Below, piece after piece: positions 21,702 to 30,867 of a DNA stretch of 64,000 bases. The stretch covers positions 1,674,001 through 1,738,000 of the forward strand of contig OY829383.1 in the NCBI GenBank assembly GCA_963691835.1, read 5' to 3'. The notes beneath the pieces were generated by a model. That model saw nothing but the letters and a program-made list of their open reading frames with translations, searched no databases and had not been told where the DNA came from. A program made the translations under genes and the position numbers. This DNA comes from G963691835 sp963691835. GTDB lineage: Bacteria > Pseudomonadota > Alphaproteobacteria > Thalassobaculales > Thalassobaculaceae. How positions within the stretch are numbered: the first letter of the stretch is position 1; the number at the start of each line of letters is the position of its first letter.

Positions 21702-23147
21702 ATGACGGATTCCGATCAACGCGGACCAAGGCTGAGGGGGGTGCCGGAACTGTGGGACGTCGCGCGCGGCGTCGCGATCGTTCTGATCCCCGTCATCGCC
21801 GCGCTGTCCGTCGTGTCGCTTCAGATCTCCGTCCCGACGCGGGTATGGCTTTCCGCCGTCGCCGTGGGCGGTCTGATCGGGTTTCTGGTTATCTGGCGGC
21901 ACTACGGCATCCTGGCCTCTCTCCGACAATGGCTCAGATCCCGGACCGATGGGGCGGAACCCGAACGCGCACCCTCAACCAGAGACCCAATCCATGACCT
22001 CTCCGACGGTCCTGGGACCACATCGGATCTCGCGTCGGAGATCACGCGCCTTTTCCAGCGGCTTGAGGAACGACGGAACGACGTCGTGTCCAAATTGGTG
22101 ACCCAGGAACAGGTTTTGGAGTCCTTGCCAGCCCCGGTCCTGATCCTGGATGAGAGGGGGCGGGTCGAACAGGCGAACGCGGCCGCCCAGAGGGCACTCG
22201 GCGACGTGGCGGTCGGGCGGGAGGTCTCGACGGTCCTGCGCCACCCCGACGTTCTGGAGGCGGTGGACGCTGTCCGGGAGGACGAGACCCGGACAGAGGT
22301 GGAGATCGCACTCATGGGCCAAACCATGTTGGTGCGTGTTGAGCGGGTCCCGCGCGGCGATGACCAACCGCCGGGTGCCGTCCTGTTGCTGGAGGACCTG
22401 ACGGAGATCCGGCGGGTCGGTCAGATGCGCGTCGATTTCGTTGCGAACGTGAGTCACGAGCTCAGAACACCGCTCACAACGCTGATCGGATTTATTGAAA
22501 CGCTGCGGGGTCCGGCAAAGGACGACAGCGATGCCCGGGAGCGATTTCTTGAGGTCATGGACGTTCAATCCCGCCGCATGGCCCGGTTGGTCAACGATCT
22601 GCTGTCGCTTTCTCAGATCGAGACAAAGGAACATAAGCCGCCAAGCGAGATCGTCCCGCTTGCGGAGGTGATCGAAGAGGTGGTCACAACGCTTGAAATT
22701 GAAGCACATCGAAAACGGATGCGTATCCAAGTCGAAATGGATACGGAACTTCCTCAGATCGTTGGAGACACGGACCAGCTTTCGCAAATCGTTCAGAACC
22801 TGCTGGAAAACGCGGTCAAATACGGGGGGGCCGACACAACGGTAGAAATAGCCGTCGCTGTGGACGAAGACCCGCCTCCGGCGTATCCAGCCCGCGACCA
22901 AGTAGCGATCGGCCTATCCGTCAGTGACCGAGGGGAGGGCATCGGACGCGAACACCTTCCCAGGCTAACCGAACGCTTCTACAGGGTGGATACTGACCGG
23001 TCCCGCGCACTTGGAGGTACCGGACTGGGGCTTGCAATCGTCAAACACATTGTCAGCCGTCATCGCGGCTCGTTGAGCGTCGAGAGTTCCGTCGGTGTCG
23101 GAAGCACCTTCACGGTTCATCTGCCAAGCACCAGAACTGTCATGTAG
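21702..23147 (+). CDS. phoR: Phosphate regulon sensor histidine kinase PhoR
   Basis: 481-residue membrane kinase that controls PhoB in response to phosphate. Two transmembrane segments lie near the N-terminus (about residues 20-40 and 47-65), followed by a PAS-type region, the HisKA motif FVANVSHELRTPLTTLIGF with His252, and the HATPase domain (NLLENAVKYGG, DRGEGIG, GGTGLGLAIVKH). The ATG at 21702 follows AGAGGG. Identity as PhoR is supported by the pst-phoU-phoB genes that follow in the same direction. Confidence 0.93.
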   Translation: MTDSDQRGPRLRGVPELWDVARGVAIVLIPVIAALSVVSLQISVPTRVWLSAVAVGGLIGFLVIWRHYGILASLRQWLRSRTDGAEPERAPSTRDPIHDLSDGPGTTSDLASEITRLFQRLEERRNDVVSKLVTQEQVLESLPAPVLILDERGRVEQANAAAQRALGDVAVGREVSTVLRHPDVLEAVDAVREDETRTEVEIALMGQTMLVRVERVPRGDDQPPGAVLLLEDLTEIRRVGQMRVDFVANVSHELRTPLTTLIGFIETLRGPAKDDSDARERFLEVMDVQSRRMARLVNDLLSLSQIETKEHKPPSEIVPLAEVIEEVVTTLEIEAHRKRMRIQVEMDTELPQIVGDTDQLSQIVQNLLENAVKYGGADTTVEIAVAVDEDPPPAYPARDQVAIGLSVSDRGEGIGREHLPRLTERFYRVDTDRSRALGGTGLGLAIVKHIVSRHRGSLSVESSVGVGSTFTVHLPSTRTVM

Positions 23148-23254
23148 GCCAGCCCCCTAGGGGTATATGAAAGCGGCCGGACCTGGCGGGCATAAGCAAA
23201 CATACTTTTCTGACGCGCCTATCTTTGTCGCCGTATACTGACCCAACCAAACAC

Positions 23255-23272
23255 ATGAGAGCATTCTCTCAT
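23255..23272. promoter_or_regulatory. Perfect 7-bp hairpin or operator in pst leader
   Basis: ATGAGAG at 23255-23261 pairs with CTCTCAT at 23266-23272 around a CATT loop. No T-run follows, so it is not a standard terminator. It could be a protein-binding palindrome or an RNA stem ahead of the small ORF at 23308. Confidence 0.45.
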
Positions 23273-23307
23273 CCAACCGGCATCGTCTGCCCGAAGGAGT
23301 CATATAA

Positions 23308-23346
23308 ATGAAAAACTTTCCCAAATTTAGTTACACACTCCACTAG
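23308..23346 (+). CDS. Possible 12-residue leader ORF (MKNFPKFSYTLH)
   Basis: An ATG at 23308 is preceded at 9 bases by AAGGAG (23294-23299), the best Shine-Dalgarno element in this spacer, and the frame closes with TAG at 23344-23346. The peptide resembles nothing I recognise. It could be a regulatory leader peptide, the remnant of a lost gene, or chance in an AT-rich stretch. Confidence 0.35.
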   Translation: MKNFPKFSYTLH

Positions 23347-23348
23347 TT

Positions 23349-23370
23349 TTTGACTGTGATTTGACTGGAG
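23349..23370. promoter_or_regulatory. Pho-box-like 11-bp direct repeat
   Basis: TTTGACTG recurs with an exact 11-bp period (23349-23359 and 23360-23370). Read on the minus strand it gives CAGTCAA-ATCA-CAGTCAA, the 7+4+7 layout of a PhoB box, whose half-site is CTGTCAT. A separate exact CTGTCAT is on the minus strand at 23435-23441. Position upstream of pstS fits PhoB control; orientation is opposite to pstS. Confidence 0.5.
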
Positions 23371-23614
23371 ACTCAGGACGCTATTTTGAGATTTCAACCT
23401 GACAATTGAACTGCATAGAATGAAACACTACTGAATGACAGATTCGTTACCAATTTTCTCAATGCTAATGAAATCTGCTGAAACAACAGGTGCTGAAACA
23501 TAAGATTCATAAGTTCGTCGCAAAAACTTCCGCATGCTCCGGTGATAAGCAGCCGCAGATCGCGTCTCACGGACGCGACCTCAGTTCCTGAAGTTTCATC
23601 CCGGGGGGATACTC

Positions 23615-24658
23615 GTGTTCAAGACTTCCTTGCTGAAGGCGGCTCCGCTCGCCCTCGTTGGCGTGATCGCGGTTGCCGCGACCGCCGAGGCCCGCGATCA
23701 GATCCGTATCGTTGGCTCTTCCACAGTCTTCCCGTTCTCGACCACGGTGGCCGAGAACTTTGGCAAGTCCGGCAGCTTTAAGACGCCGGTCGTTGAGAGC
23801 ACCGGCTCTGGCGGTGGTCTGAAACTGTTCTGCGCCGGTGTCGGCACGGAGCATCCGGACATCACCAACGCCTCGCGCCGGATCAAGCAGTCCGAGATCG
23901 ACACATGCGGCAAGAACGGCGTCGGCGACATCGTCGAGATCAAAGTCGGTTTCGACGGCATTGTTCTCGGCAACGCCAAGAAGGGCGCCGAGTTCGAGCT
24001 CACCAAGCAGCAGATCTTCCTGGCCCTCGCCGCGGAAGTGCCGGTTGACGGCAAGGTCGTTCCGAACCCGTACAACAAGTGGTCGGACATCGACTCTTCC
24101 CTTCCTGACATCGAGATCGAAGTTCTCGGTCCGCCGCCGACCTCCGGCACGCGGGATGCGTTCGTCGAATTGGCCCTTCGCCCGGGTGCGAAGTCCTTCA
24201 AGATGCTCGCGGACCTCCGTAAGAGCGACAAGAAGGCCTTCCGGAAGATCTCCGACACGGTTCGTGAGGACGGCAAGTTCATCGAAGCCGGTGAGAACGA
24301 CAACCTGATCGTTCAGAAGCTTGACGCGAACCCGAGCGCGCTCGGCGTTTTCGGCTTCAGCTTCCTCGACCAGAATGCTGACAAGATCAAGGGTGCCACG
24401 ATCGCCGGTGTCGTTCCGACGTTCGAGGACATCGCTGCCGGTAAGTACGGCATCTCCCGGTCGCTCTTCTTCTACGTCAAGAAGGCGCATGTCGGCGTCG
24501 TTCCGGGCATTCAGGAGTACGTCGCCGAGTTCACCAGCGAGAAGGCCGCGGGTGACGAAGGCTACCTGACCGACAAGGGTCTGATCCCGCTGCCGGCCGC
24601 GGACCGCAAGAAGTTCCGCATGGACGGCGAGAAGCTCAACACGCTGACGTCGCTCTGA
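23615..24658 (+). CDS. pstS: Phosphate ABC transporter substrate-binding protein PstS
   Basis: 347-residue periplasmic phosphate-binding protein. It has an N-terminal signal peptide (MFKTSLLKAAPLALVGVIAV with cleavage near the ATAEA motif), then IRIVGSSTVFPFSTTVAENF and ESTGSGGGLKLFC, whose Ser/Thr-rich segments bind phosphate in this family. Translation starts at GTG 23615, 5 bases after GGGGGGA. Codon choice is notably uniform, in keeping with high expression. A strong hairpin follows the stop and separates it from pstC. Confidence 0.95.
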   Translation: MFKTSLLKAAPLALVGVIAVAATAEARDQIRIVGSSTVFPFSTTVAENFGKSGSFKTPVVESTGSGGGLKLFCAGVGTEHPDITNASRRIKQSEIDTCGKNGVGDIVEIKVGFDGIVLGNAKKGAEFELTKQQIFLALAAEVPVDGKVVPNPYNKWSDIDSSLPDIEIEVLGPPPTSGTRDAFVELALRPGAKSFKMLADLRKSDKKAFRKISDTVREDGKFIEAGENDNLIVQKLDANPSALGVFGFSFLDQNADKIKGATIAGVVPTFEDIAAGKYGISRSLFFYVKKAHVGVVPGIQEYVAEFTSEKAAGDEGYLTDKGLIPLPAADRKKFRMDGEKLNTLTSL

Positions 24659-24668
24659 TTTCAGATCA

Positions 24669-24700
24669 CGGCGGCCGCCTCGGGACAGAGGCGGCCGCCG
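24669..24700 (+). terminator. Strong hairpin between pstS and pstC (attenuator or mRNA stabiliser)
   Basis: A perfect 13-bp stem (24669-24681 with 24688-24700) around a 6-base loop, 11 bases after the pstS stop. Only a weak T-rich stretch follows (CTGTCTTTAAA), so partial termination or 3'-end protection of pstS mRNA is more likely than full termination. Confidence 0.75.
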
Positions 24701-24779
24701 CTGTCTTTAAATCTTCATTAGTCATTCTAACTCAAGTGTCTTCCATTTCACTGGGGTATCGCCGGGGGGCGGAATCATC

Positions 24780-26162
24780 ATGCAGAGTCTGGTTCTGGTC
24801 CTGGTGATCTTGGGACTTGCGGTGATCGGCTATTTCGTCGGCCGCCAGAAGTCGATCCTGGCATCCGGCAATCAGCCCTCAACCCTCCACTCTCTGCCCA
24901 GCTACTACGGCTCCTACGTCGCCCTGTGGTGTGGACTGCCGGCCCTCGTCCTGGTCTCCGTCTGGCTGATCGCACAGCCGCAGATCATCGAAAGCGTCGT
25001 GATCGGCTCAATGCCCGCCGGATCGGTGTCGGCCGCGGACGACGAGTTCTCGCTGATGTTGACAGACATCCGGAACCTCGCGACCGGCAACATCGTCCGC
25101 GAAAGCCCAAACCCGGAGCTTCAGGCCGCCGCCGACCATCTCCGAAATCTGACCGACACGGGCTTCTGGGCCATGGCCGTTGTCGCGCTGGCCGTCGCCA
25201 TAATCGCGCTCGGCGTTACACGCTCCCGGATCGTCCCAGACCTTCGGGCCCGCAATTCGGTTGAGCGGACCATCAACGTCATCCTCGTCATCAGCTCGAC
25301 GATCGCGATCCTGACGACCGTGGGGATCGTTCTGTCCCTGATCTTCGAATCGATCCGCTTCTTCTCACGGGTCCCGTTCCACGAGTTCCTGTTCGGCATT
25401 CAGTGGAGCCCACAGACGGCGATCCGGGCGGATCAGATCGGTGCCTCCGGCGCGTTTGGTGCGATCCCGCTGTTCGCTGGAACCATGCTGATCACCCTAA
25501 TCGCGATGTTGGTCGCAGGCCCGATCGGGCTGCTGTCGGCCATCTACATGGCGGAGTACGCCGATCCCCGTTTCCGCGGCATCGCCAAGCCGATGCTCGA
25601 GGTCCTCGCCGGCATCCCGACGGTCGTCTACGGGTTCTTTGCAGCCCTGACCGTCGCCCCATTCCTGCGCGGCGGCGGGTCGGTCTTAGGTCTGGACGTG
25701 GCGTCGGAAAGCGCTTTGGCAGCCGGTGTGGTCATGGGGATCATGATCATCCCGTTCGTCTCCTCACTTTCGGACGACGTGATCAACTCCGTGCCCCAAT
25801 CCCTGAGAGACGGCTCCTACGGCCTGGGTGCTACCAAGTCGGAGACCATCAAGAACGTTGTCCTGCCGGCGGCGTTGCCGGGCATTGTCGGCGCGTTCCT
25901 GCTCGCGATCAGCCGGGCCATCGGTGAGACCATGATCGTCGTGATGGCGGCGGGCCTTGCCGCGAACCTCACGGCCAACCCGCTTGAGGCGGTGACGACG
26001 GTGACCGTGCAGATCGTCACCCTCCTTGTCGGCGATCAGGAATTCGACTCCGCCAAGACCCTCGCCGCCTTCGCGTTGGGCCTCGTGCTCTTCTTCGTCA
26101 CCCTCGCCCTGAACGTCGTCGCACTCCAGGTCGTGCGCAAATACCGAGAGAAGTATGACTGA
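24780..26162 (+). CDS. pstC: Phosphate ABC transporter permease PstC
   Basis: 460-residue inner-membrane subunit of the Pst importer. The C-terminal binding-protein-dependent transport domain carries the EAA-loop region (LRDGSYGLGATKSETIKNVV) and several hydrophobic helices. The N-terminal half is an extended, partly membrane-embedded region found in the longer alphaproteobacterial PstC proteins. The ATG at 24780 follows GGGGGGCGGAATCATC. Its stop overlaps the pstA start by 8 bases. Confidence 0.93.
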   Translation: MQSLVLVLVILGLAVIGYFVGRQKSILASGNQPSTLHSLPSYYGSYVALWCGLPALVLVSVWLIAQPQIIESVVIGSMPAGSVSAADDEFSLMLTDIRNLATGNIVRESPNPELQAAADHLRNLTDTGFWAMAVVALAVAIIALGVTRSRIVPDLRARNSVERTINVILVISSTIAILTTVGIVLSLIFESIRFFSRVPFHEFLFGIQWSPQTAIRADQIGASGAFGAIPLFAGTMLITLIAMLVAGPIGLLSAIYMAEYADPRFRGIAKPMLEVLAGIPTVVYGFFAALTVAPFLRGGGSVLGLDVASESALAAGVVMGIMIIPFVSSLSDDVINSVPQSLRDGSYGLGATKSETIKNVVLPAALPGIVGAFLLAISRAIGETMIVVMAAGLAANLTANPLEAVTTVTVQIVTLLVGDQEFDSAKTLAAFALGLVLFFVTLALNVVALQVVRKYREKYD

Positions 26163-27471
26163 TATCACGCAAGGTCAGGCAGGGAACGTCATGCAGCGGC
26201 CCCATCTGGTGCTGGACGAAAAGTACCTGCGGCGCCGGTATGCGGCGGAACGCAACTTCCGGGCCCTGGGACTCGGGAGCATCATCCTCGCGGGCCTCAT
26301 CCTTCTGCTGCTGGTCGGCAGCATTGTGAGCAAGGGCTACTCGGCGTTTTGGCAGCACTACATGCTGATCGACATCACGCTCGATGCCGAAACGCTTGAT
26401 CCATCAGGCGCGGCGGACCCCGCGGAGATTGCGAAGGCGGATTTCGGCGGGCTGGTGAAACGATCCCTCAGGGAGACCTTCCCCGAGGTCAGCGGACGCC
26501 GGGACCGGCGCGCGCTTTATGGTCTCGTCTCCGCCGATTCGCCCTACGTCATCCAGCGGGCGGTTGTGGCGGATCCTTCGCTGATCGGGACCACACAGTC
26601 GTTCTGGCTGAAAGCATCCGACGATATGGACATGTTCGGAAAAGGCTATATCGACCGGTCGTTGGCCCAGGAAGACCGGCGGGTGAAGGACAACGAAATC
26701 GGCTGGTTTGATAGCCTCTACGGCAACGACCGGGTCGAAACACGCTTCAACAGCGACTTCTTCTCCACCGCCGATAGCCGGGAGCCTGAGGAAGCGGGCA
26801 TTCGCGGCGCGCTGATAGGCTCTCTGCTGACGCTGACCATTACGCTGATCATGAGCTTCCCGATCGGCGTTATGGCGGCCGTGTATCTCGAGGAATTCGC
26901 GCCAAAGAACAAGCTTACCGACCTCATTGAGGTGAACATCAACAATCTGGCGGCGGTCCCGTCCATCGTCTTCGGCTTGTTGGGTCTTACGATGTTCCTG
27001 AATTTCTTCGGATTGCCAAGATCGGCTCCGCTTGTCGGCGGCATGGTGCTCGCGTTGATGACCCTGCCCACGATCATCATCGCCTCCCGGTCCGCGTTGA
27101 AGGCCGTGCCGCCGTCGATCCGGGAGGCCGCGCTCGGGCTTGGTGCCTCCCCGCTTCAGGTCGTGACCCATCATGTTCTGCCGCTTGCGATGCCAGGCAT
27201 CCTGACGGGCACGATCATCGGGATGGCGCAGGCCCTCGGGGAGACCGCGCCGCTTCTGATGATCGGCATGGTGGCTTTCATCGTCGACATTCCGGGCGGG
27301 TTCACAGACCCCGCAACCGTATTGCCGGTGCAGATCTACCTCTGGGCGGACAGCCCGGAGCGGGCCTTCGTTGAGAAGACGTCGGCGGCCATCATGGTCC
27401 TGCTCGGCTTCCTTGTAACCATGAACATCCTGGCCGTCTTGCTCCGCAAGCGGTTTGAACGGCGCTGGTAG
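26155..27471 (+). CDS. pstA: Phosphate ABC transporter permease PstA
   Basis: 438-residue second membrane subunit of Pst. One N-terminal hydrophobic segment near residue 45 is followed by a long periplasmic insertion, then the transport domain from about residue 215 with the EAA loop IREAALGLGASPLQVVTHHV. It is longer than the roughly 300-residue E. coli protein, matching the extended PstC beside it. The start overlaps pstC by 8 bases and pstB follows after 9 bases. Confidence 0.93.
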   Translation: MTDITQGQAGNVMQRPHLVLDEKYLRRRYAAERNFRALGLGSIILAGLILLLLVGSIVSKGYSAFWQHYMLIDITLDAETLDPSGAADPAEIAKADFGGLVKRSLRETFPEVSGRRDRRALYGLVSADSPYVIQRAVVADPSLIGTTQSFWLKASDDMDMFGKGYIDRSLAQEDRRVKDNEIGWFDSLYGNDRVETRFNSDFFSTADSREPEEAGIRGALIGSLLTLTITLIMSFPIGVMAAVYLEEFAPKNKLTDLIEVNINNLAAVPSIVFGLLGLTMFLNFFGLPRSAPLVGGMVLALMTLPTIIIASRSALKAVPPSIREAALGLGASPLQVVTHHVLPLAMPGILTGTIIGMAQALGETAPLLMIGMVAFIVDIPGGFTDPATVLPVQIYLWADSPERAFVEKTSAAIMVLLGFLVTMNILAVLLRKRFERRW

Positions 27472-27480
27472 GAACGAACA

Positions 27481-28287
27481 ATGGCGATTGAATCTGTTGC
27501 GCCGGAGCGGGCTGTAGCTGCCTCCAACAATCCACCCAAGATGAAGGGTGAGAAGGTCAACGTCTTCTATGGCGACAAGCAAGCGCTTCAGGACGTGGAT
27601 CTGGAGATCAATACCAATGAGGTGACGGCCCTTATCGGCCCCTCAGGCTGCGGAAAGTCCACGTTCCTGCGCTGTCTTAACCGGATGAACGACGTCATCG
27701 ACATCTGCCGTGTCGAAGGCAAGATCACCCTGGATGGACACGACATCTACGACCCCCGGCTGGACACCGTTCAGCTTAGGGCCCGGGTTGGCATGGTCTT
27801 CCAGAAGCCGAATCCTTTCCCGAAGTCGATCTACGACAATGTCGCCTACGGACCGCGCATCCACGGTGTCGCGCAGTCCAAGGCTCAGCTCGATGAGATT
27901 GTGAAGTCGAGCCTTGAGAAGGCCGGGCTGTACAACGAGGTGAAAGACCGATTGATGGAGCCGGGTACCGGACTATCCGGCGGCCAGCAGCAGCGTCTCT
28001 GCATCGCGCGCGCAATAGCGATCAACCCAGAGGTGATCTTGATGGACGAGCCCTGCTCGGCCCTTGATCCCATCGCCACCGGCAAGATCGAAGAGTTGAT
28101 CGACGAGTTGCGGGAGAACTTCACGATCGTGATCGTGACGCACTCCATGCAGCAGGCCGCCCGTGTGTCCCAGAGAACCGCTTTCTTCCACCTTGGTGTG
28201 CTTGTCGAAGTTGGCAACACGGAGCAGATCTTCACGAACCCGAAAGACTCCCGCACGCAAGGCTACATCACCGGCCGGTTCGGCTGA
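27481..28287 (+). CDS. pstB: Phosphate ABC transporter ATP-binding protein PstB
   Basis: 268-residue cytoplasmic ATPase that powers Pst uptake and contributes to PhoR signalling. Walker A is GPSGCGKSTFLRCLNRMND, the Q-loop VFQKPNPFPKSIYDN is specific to PstB, the ABC signature is LSGGQQQRLCIARA and Walker B is VILMDEPCSALDP. Length and motifs are canonical. phoU begins 85 bases downstream. Confidence 0.97.
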   Translation: MAIESVAPERAVAASNNPPKMKGEKVNVFYGDKQALQDVDLEINTNEVTALIGPSGCGKSTFLRCLNRMNDVIDICRVEGKITLDGHDIYDPRLDTVQLRARVGMVFQKPNPFPKSIYDNVAYGPRIHGVAQSKAQLDEIVKSSLEKAGLYNEVKDRLMEPGTGLSGGQQQRLCIARAIAINPEVILMDEPCSALDPIATGKIEELIDELRENFTIVIVTHSMQQAARVSQRTAFFHLGVLVEVGNTEQIFTNPKDSRTQGYITGRFG

Positions 28288-28372
28288 CGGTTTCGGCGTT
28301 TCGGTTAAGGTCATGCTAAAGACCACGGGTGAAGCATTGGCCCTTTTGTGCAACAGACACTGAGTAAGACCG

Positions 28373-29074
28373 TTGAGCAGCTTTGATGAGGAACTGGCGA
28401 AACTGAAGACCTATATCTCCCAGATGGGCGGTGTGGTCGAGGCTCAACTCGTCGACGCGGTGGGTGCCGTGCACCGGCGGGACGACGAGAAAGGCCAACG
28501 TGTCCGCGCGTCGGATGATCGCGTCGATGAGTACGAAGCCGAAGTGGAGCTGTTCACGCACCGTCTCCTGGCCCTTCGCCAGCCGGTCGCCACTGATCTC
28601 CGCTGCGTTCTCGCGGCACTCAAGATCGCCGCGGACCTGGAAAGGGTGGGCGATTATGCGGCCAACATCGCGAAACGGGCGAGCGCCCTTTCCAATCTGG
28701 CAGACGTCGCACCGACCGGCGGAATCGTCCGGATGGGGCAGCTCACCCAGGCACTGATCAAGGATGTTCTTGACGCCTACTGCGACGGCAACGCCGATCT
28801 GGCGCAGACCGCCTGGAAGAAGGACGAGGAGATCGACGAGATCTACACGAGCCTGTTCCGGGAATACCTCACCTACATGATGGAAGATCCCCGGAACATC
28901 ACACCCTGTACCCACCTGCTGTTCGTCGCCAAGAACCTTGAGCGCGTCGGCGATCACGCAACGAACATCGCGGAGACCGTCTACTTCATGGAAACCGGCG
29001 AGCGTCTCGTGGGTGAACGGCCGAAGGGTGATGATTCGAGCTTCGCCGTCGTGGTGCCACCAAGCGCATCTTGA
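28373..29074 (+). CDS. phoU: Phosphate signalling protein PhoU
   Basis: 233-residue all-helical regulator that links Pst to PhoR and represses the Pho response when phosphate is plentiful. It has the two repeated PhoU halves, each with a metal-binding type stretch (LERVGDYAANIAKR and LERVGDHATNIAETV). Translation appears to begin at TTG 28373, because the in-frame codons before it run into a stop at 28361 without an alternative start and the resulting N-terminus (SSFDEELAKLKTYI) matches the family. Confidence 0.93.
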   Translation: MSSFDEELAKLKTYISQMGGVVEAQLVDAVGAVHRRDDEKGQRVRASDDRVDEYEAEVELFTHRLLALRQPVATDLRCVLAALKIAADLERVGDYAANIAKRASALSNLADVAPTGGIVRMGQLTQALIKDVLDAYCDGNADLAQTAWKKDEEIDEIYTSLFREYLTYMMEDPRNITPCTHLLFVAKNLERVGDHATNIAETVYFMETGERLVGERPKGDDSSFAVVVPPSAS

Positions 29075-29112
29075 AGAGTTGAAACCGTCATCAGGAATAA
29101 CGGAAAGAGCGG

Positions 29113-29808
29113 ATGAAACCTCAAGTTCTGATCGTCGAGGATGAGGCCCCCATCGTCACCCTGCTCCGCTACAATCTGGAGCGGGAGAGCTTTGACGTCC
29201 TGGAAGCAAACGACGGCGAGGAGGCGATCCTCACCTGTATCGAAAAGAAGCCCGATCTTGTTCTGCTGGACTGGATGCTCCCGCTTCTGTCTGGGGTCGA
29301 GGTTTGCCGACGGCTCCGGAAACAGCCGGAGACCAACGGGGTTCCGATCATCATGCTAACGGCGCGGGGCGAGGAAGGAGACCGCATTCGGGGTCTCAAC
29401 TCCGGCGCGGACGACTACATCACAAAGCCCTTCAGCCCGAGTGAATTGATCGCGCGGATCCGCGCCGTTCTCCGCCGGACGCGACCGGCATCGGAGTCCG
29501 ATTCACTGAGCTACGAGGACTTGGAAATGGACCTTGCGGCCCACAAGGTGCGCCGGAATGAGCGGGATATTCACCTTGGCCCGACGGAGTTCCGTCTGCT
29601 GCGACATTTCCTGGAGCATCCAGGCCGGGTTTTCTCCCGGGAGCAGCTGCTCGACAGGGTCTGGGGCCCGGATGTCTACGTGGAGCCGCGCACGGTCGAT
29701 GTTCACATCCGACGGCTCCGCAAAGCCATCAACGAGGAGCCGGAGTTAGACCTGATCCGCACGGTCCGTTCCGCCGGTTACGCACTCGATAAGCCGGTCG
29801 GGGTTTAG
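29113..29808 (+). CDS. phoB: Phosphate regulon response regulator PhoB
   Basis: 231-residue OmpR/PhoB-family regulator. The receiver domain has the phosphorylation site Asp53 in LVLLDWMLP, acidic residues VEDE near the start and the conserved Lys in DDYITKPFSP. The C-terminal winged-helix domain ends with VDVHIRRLRKAIN and RTVRSAGYALD. It closes the rightward phosphate cluster and is the expected partner of PhoR at the other end. Confidence 0.95.
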   Translation: MKPQVLIVEDEAPIVTLLRYNLERESFDVLEANDGEEAILTCIEKKPDLVLLDWMLPLLSGVEVCRRLRKQPETNGVPIIMLTARGEEGDRIRGLNSGADDYITKPFSPSELIARIRAVLRRTRPASESDSLSYEDLEMDLAAHKVRRNERDIHLGPTEFRLLRHFLEHPGRVFSREQLLDRVWGPDVYVEPRTVDVHIRRLRKAINEEPELDLIRTVRSAGYALDKPVGV

Positions 29809-29824
29809 CGGAGTGGATCGACGA

Positions 29825-29848
29825 CCGGCGCGGCGTCGTGCGCGCCGG
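29825..29848. terminator. Hairpin between convergent phoB and dhaK
   Basis: CCGGCGCG at 29825-29832 pairs exactly with CGCGCCGG at 29841-29848 around an 8-base loop, midway between two converging stop codons. There is no U-run on either strand, so any terminator role would be weak or Rho-assisted. Confidence 0.45.
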
Positions 29849-29871
29849 ACCATGTCGGCTGATATCGACCG

Positions 29872-30867
29872 CTACCAGCGTAGCGCTGCCGTGTGAACGG
29901 GTGCGTCCCAGAGCGTTTTCATCTCCGAGTCCAGTTTCGTCAGCGTGATCGAGCATCCCTGCATCTCAAGCGAGGTGCAGTAGTTCCCGACCATGGACCG
30001 GCTGATCACAAGCCCCTTCTCCTTGGCGGCACGGGCGGCGGCGTCATACATCAGGTAAAGCTCCATCAGCGGTGTGCCGCCCATCCCATTGATCAGGAGC
30101 AGCACCTCATCGCCAGTGGCGGGCGTGATCGACTGACAGATCGCCTCGACAATTGTGTTGGCAATGGTGTCGGCCGGGGGAAGAGCGACCCGCTCCCGCC
30201 CCGGCTCCCCGTGGATCCCCACGCCGAGTTCCATCTCTGCTTCACCGATATCGAAAGTCGGCGTTCCGGCAGCCGGGACGATGCAACTCGTCAGCGCCAC
30301 ACCCATGGTCCCCGTGGCCGCGTTGACCCGATCGCCAAGGTCTTTCAAATCCGCGAGGCCACGTTTCTCCTCAGCGGCGGCGCCAACGATCTTTTCGACG
30401 ATCATCGTCCCCGCGACACCACGGCGGCCTTGGGTGAAGGTGGAGTTCTCGACCGCGACGTCGTCATTGGTGAGGACAGTCGCGATTTCGATCCCGAAAT
30501 CCTCCCCCATCTCCGCCGCCATTTCGAAGTTCATCACGTCGCCGGAGTAGTTCTTGACGATGAAAAGCACGCCCGCCCCGCCATCGACAGCTTGGGCGGC
30601 GGCGATCATCTGATCGGGCGTGGGGGAGGTGAAGACCTCACCCGGACATGCGGCATCCAGCATGCCGTGGCCGACAAAGCCCGCGTGGAGCGGCTCGTGA
30701 CCGGAGCCGCCACCGGAGAGCAACGAGACCTTGCCGCTGACCGGTCCGCCAACCCGGGTCACGTATTTCGGGTCAAGATTGACGGAGACGAGGTCGGCAT
30801 GAGCGGCCTCGAACCCGACCAGGCTTTGGTTCAGAATATCGTCGACGGCGTTGATCAGCTTCTTCAC
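29872..30867 (-). CDS. dhaK: PTS-dependent dihydroxyacetone kinase, substrate-binding subunit DhaK
   Basis: 331-residue subunit that binds a ketose covalently and transfers phosphate from DhaL-bound ADP/ATP. SGGGSGHEPLHAGFVG near residue 45 and GVGIHGEPGRERV, which contains the substrate-binding His, are both present. GTG at 30867 is chosen since GGGAGG lies upstream and the start overlaps the HTH gene stop by 4 bases. It is the last gene of a 12-gene operon. Related kinases act on erythrulose, so dihydroxyacetone is likely but not proven. Confidence 0.93.
   Translation of the reverse strand: MKKLINAVDDILNQSLVGFEAAHADLVSVNLDPKYVTRVGGPVSGKVSLLSGGGSGHEPLHAGFVGHGMLDAACPGEVFTSPTPDQMIAAAQAVDGGAGVLFIVKNYSGDVMNFEMAAEMGEDFGIEIATVLTNDDVAVENSTFTQGRRGVAGTMIVEKIVGAAAEEKRGLADLKDLGDRVNAATGTMGVALTSCIVPAAGTPTFDIGEAEMELGVGIHGEPGRERVALPPADTIANTIVEAICQSITPATGDEVLLLINGMGGTPLMELYLMYDAAARAAKEKGLVISRSMVGNYCTSLEMQGCSITLTKLDSEMKTLWDAPVHTAALRW

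Larger units (their letters stand above)
23148..23614. other. AT-rich phoR-pstS intergenic region (467 bp)
   Basis: Base composition falls sharply from about 23190 to 23540 compared with the GC-rich flanks. It contains a perfect 7-bp hairpin, a 12-codon ORF with a strong ribosome-binding site, an 11-bp-period Pho-box-like repeat, an exact Pho half-site on the minus strand at 23435-23441, and a TGCTGAAACA direct repeat at 23476-23485 and 23491-23500. It should hold the phosphate-responsive pst promoter and a long leader. Confidence 0.75.

Noticed and set aside
23154..23163. Palindrome CCCCTAGGGG after phoR
   Set aside because: Ten bases with no loop and no T-run; likely chance in this composition.
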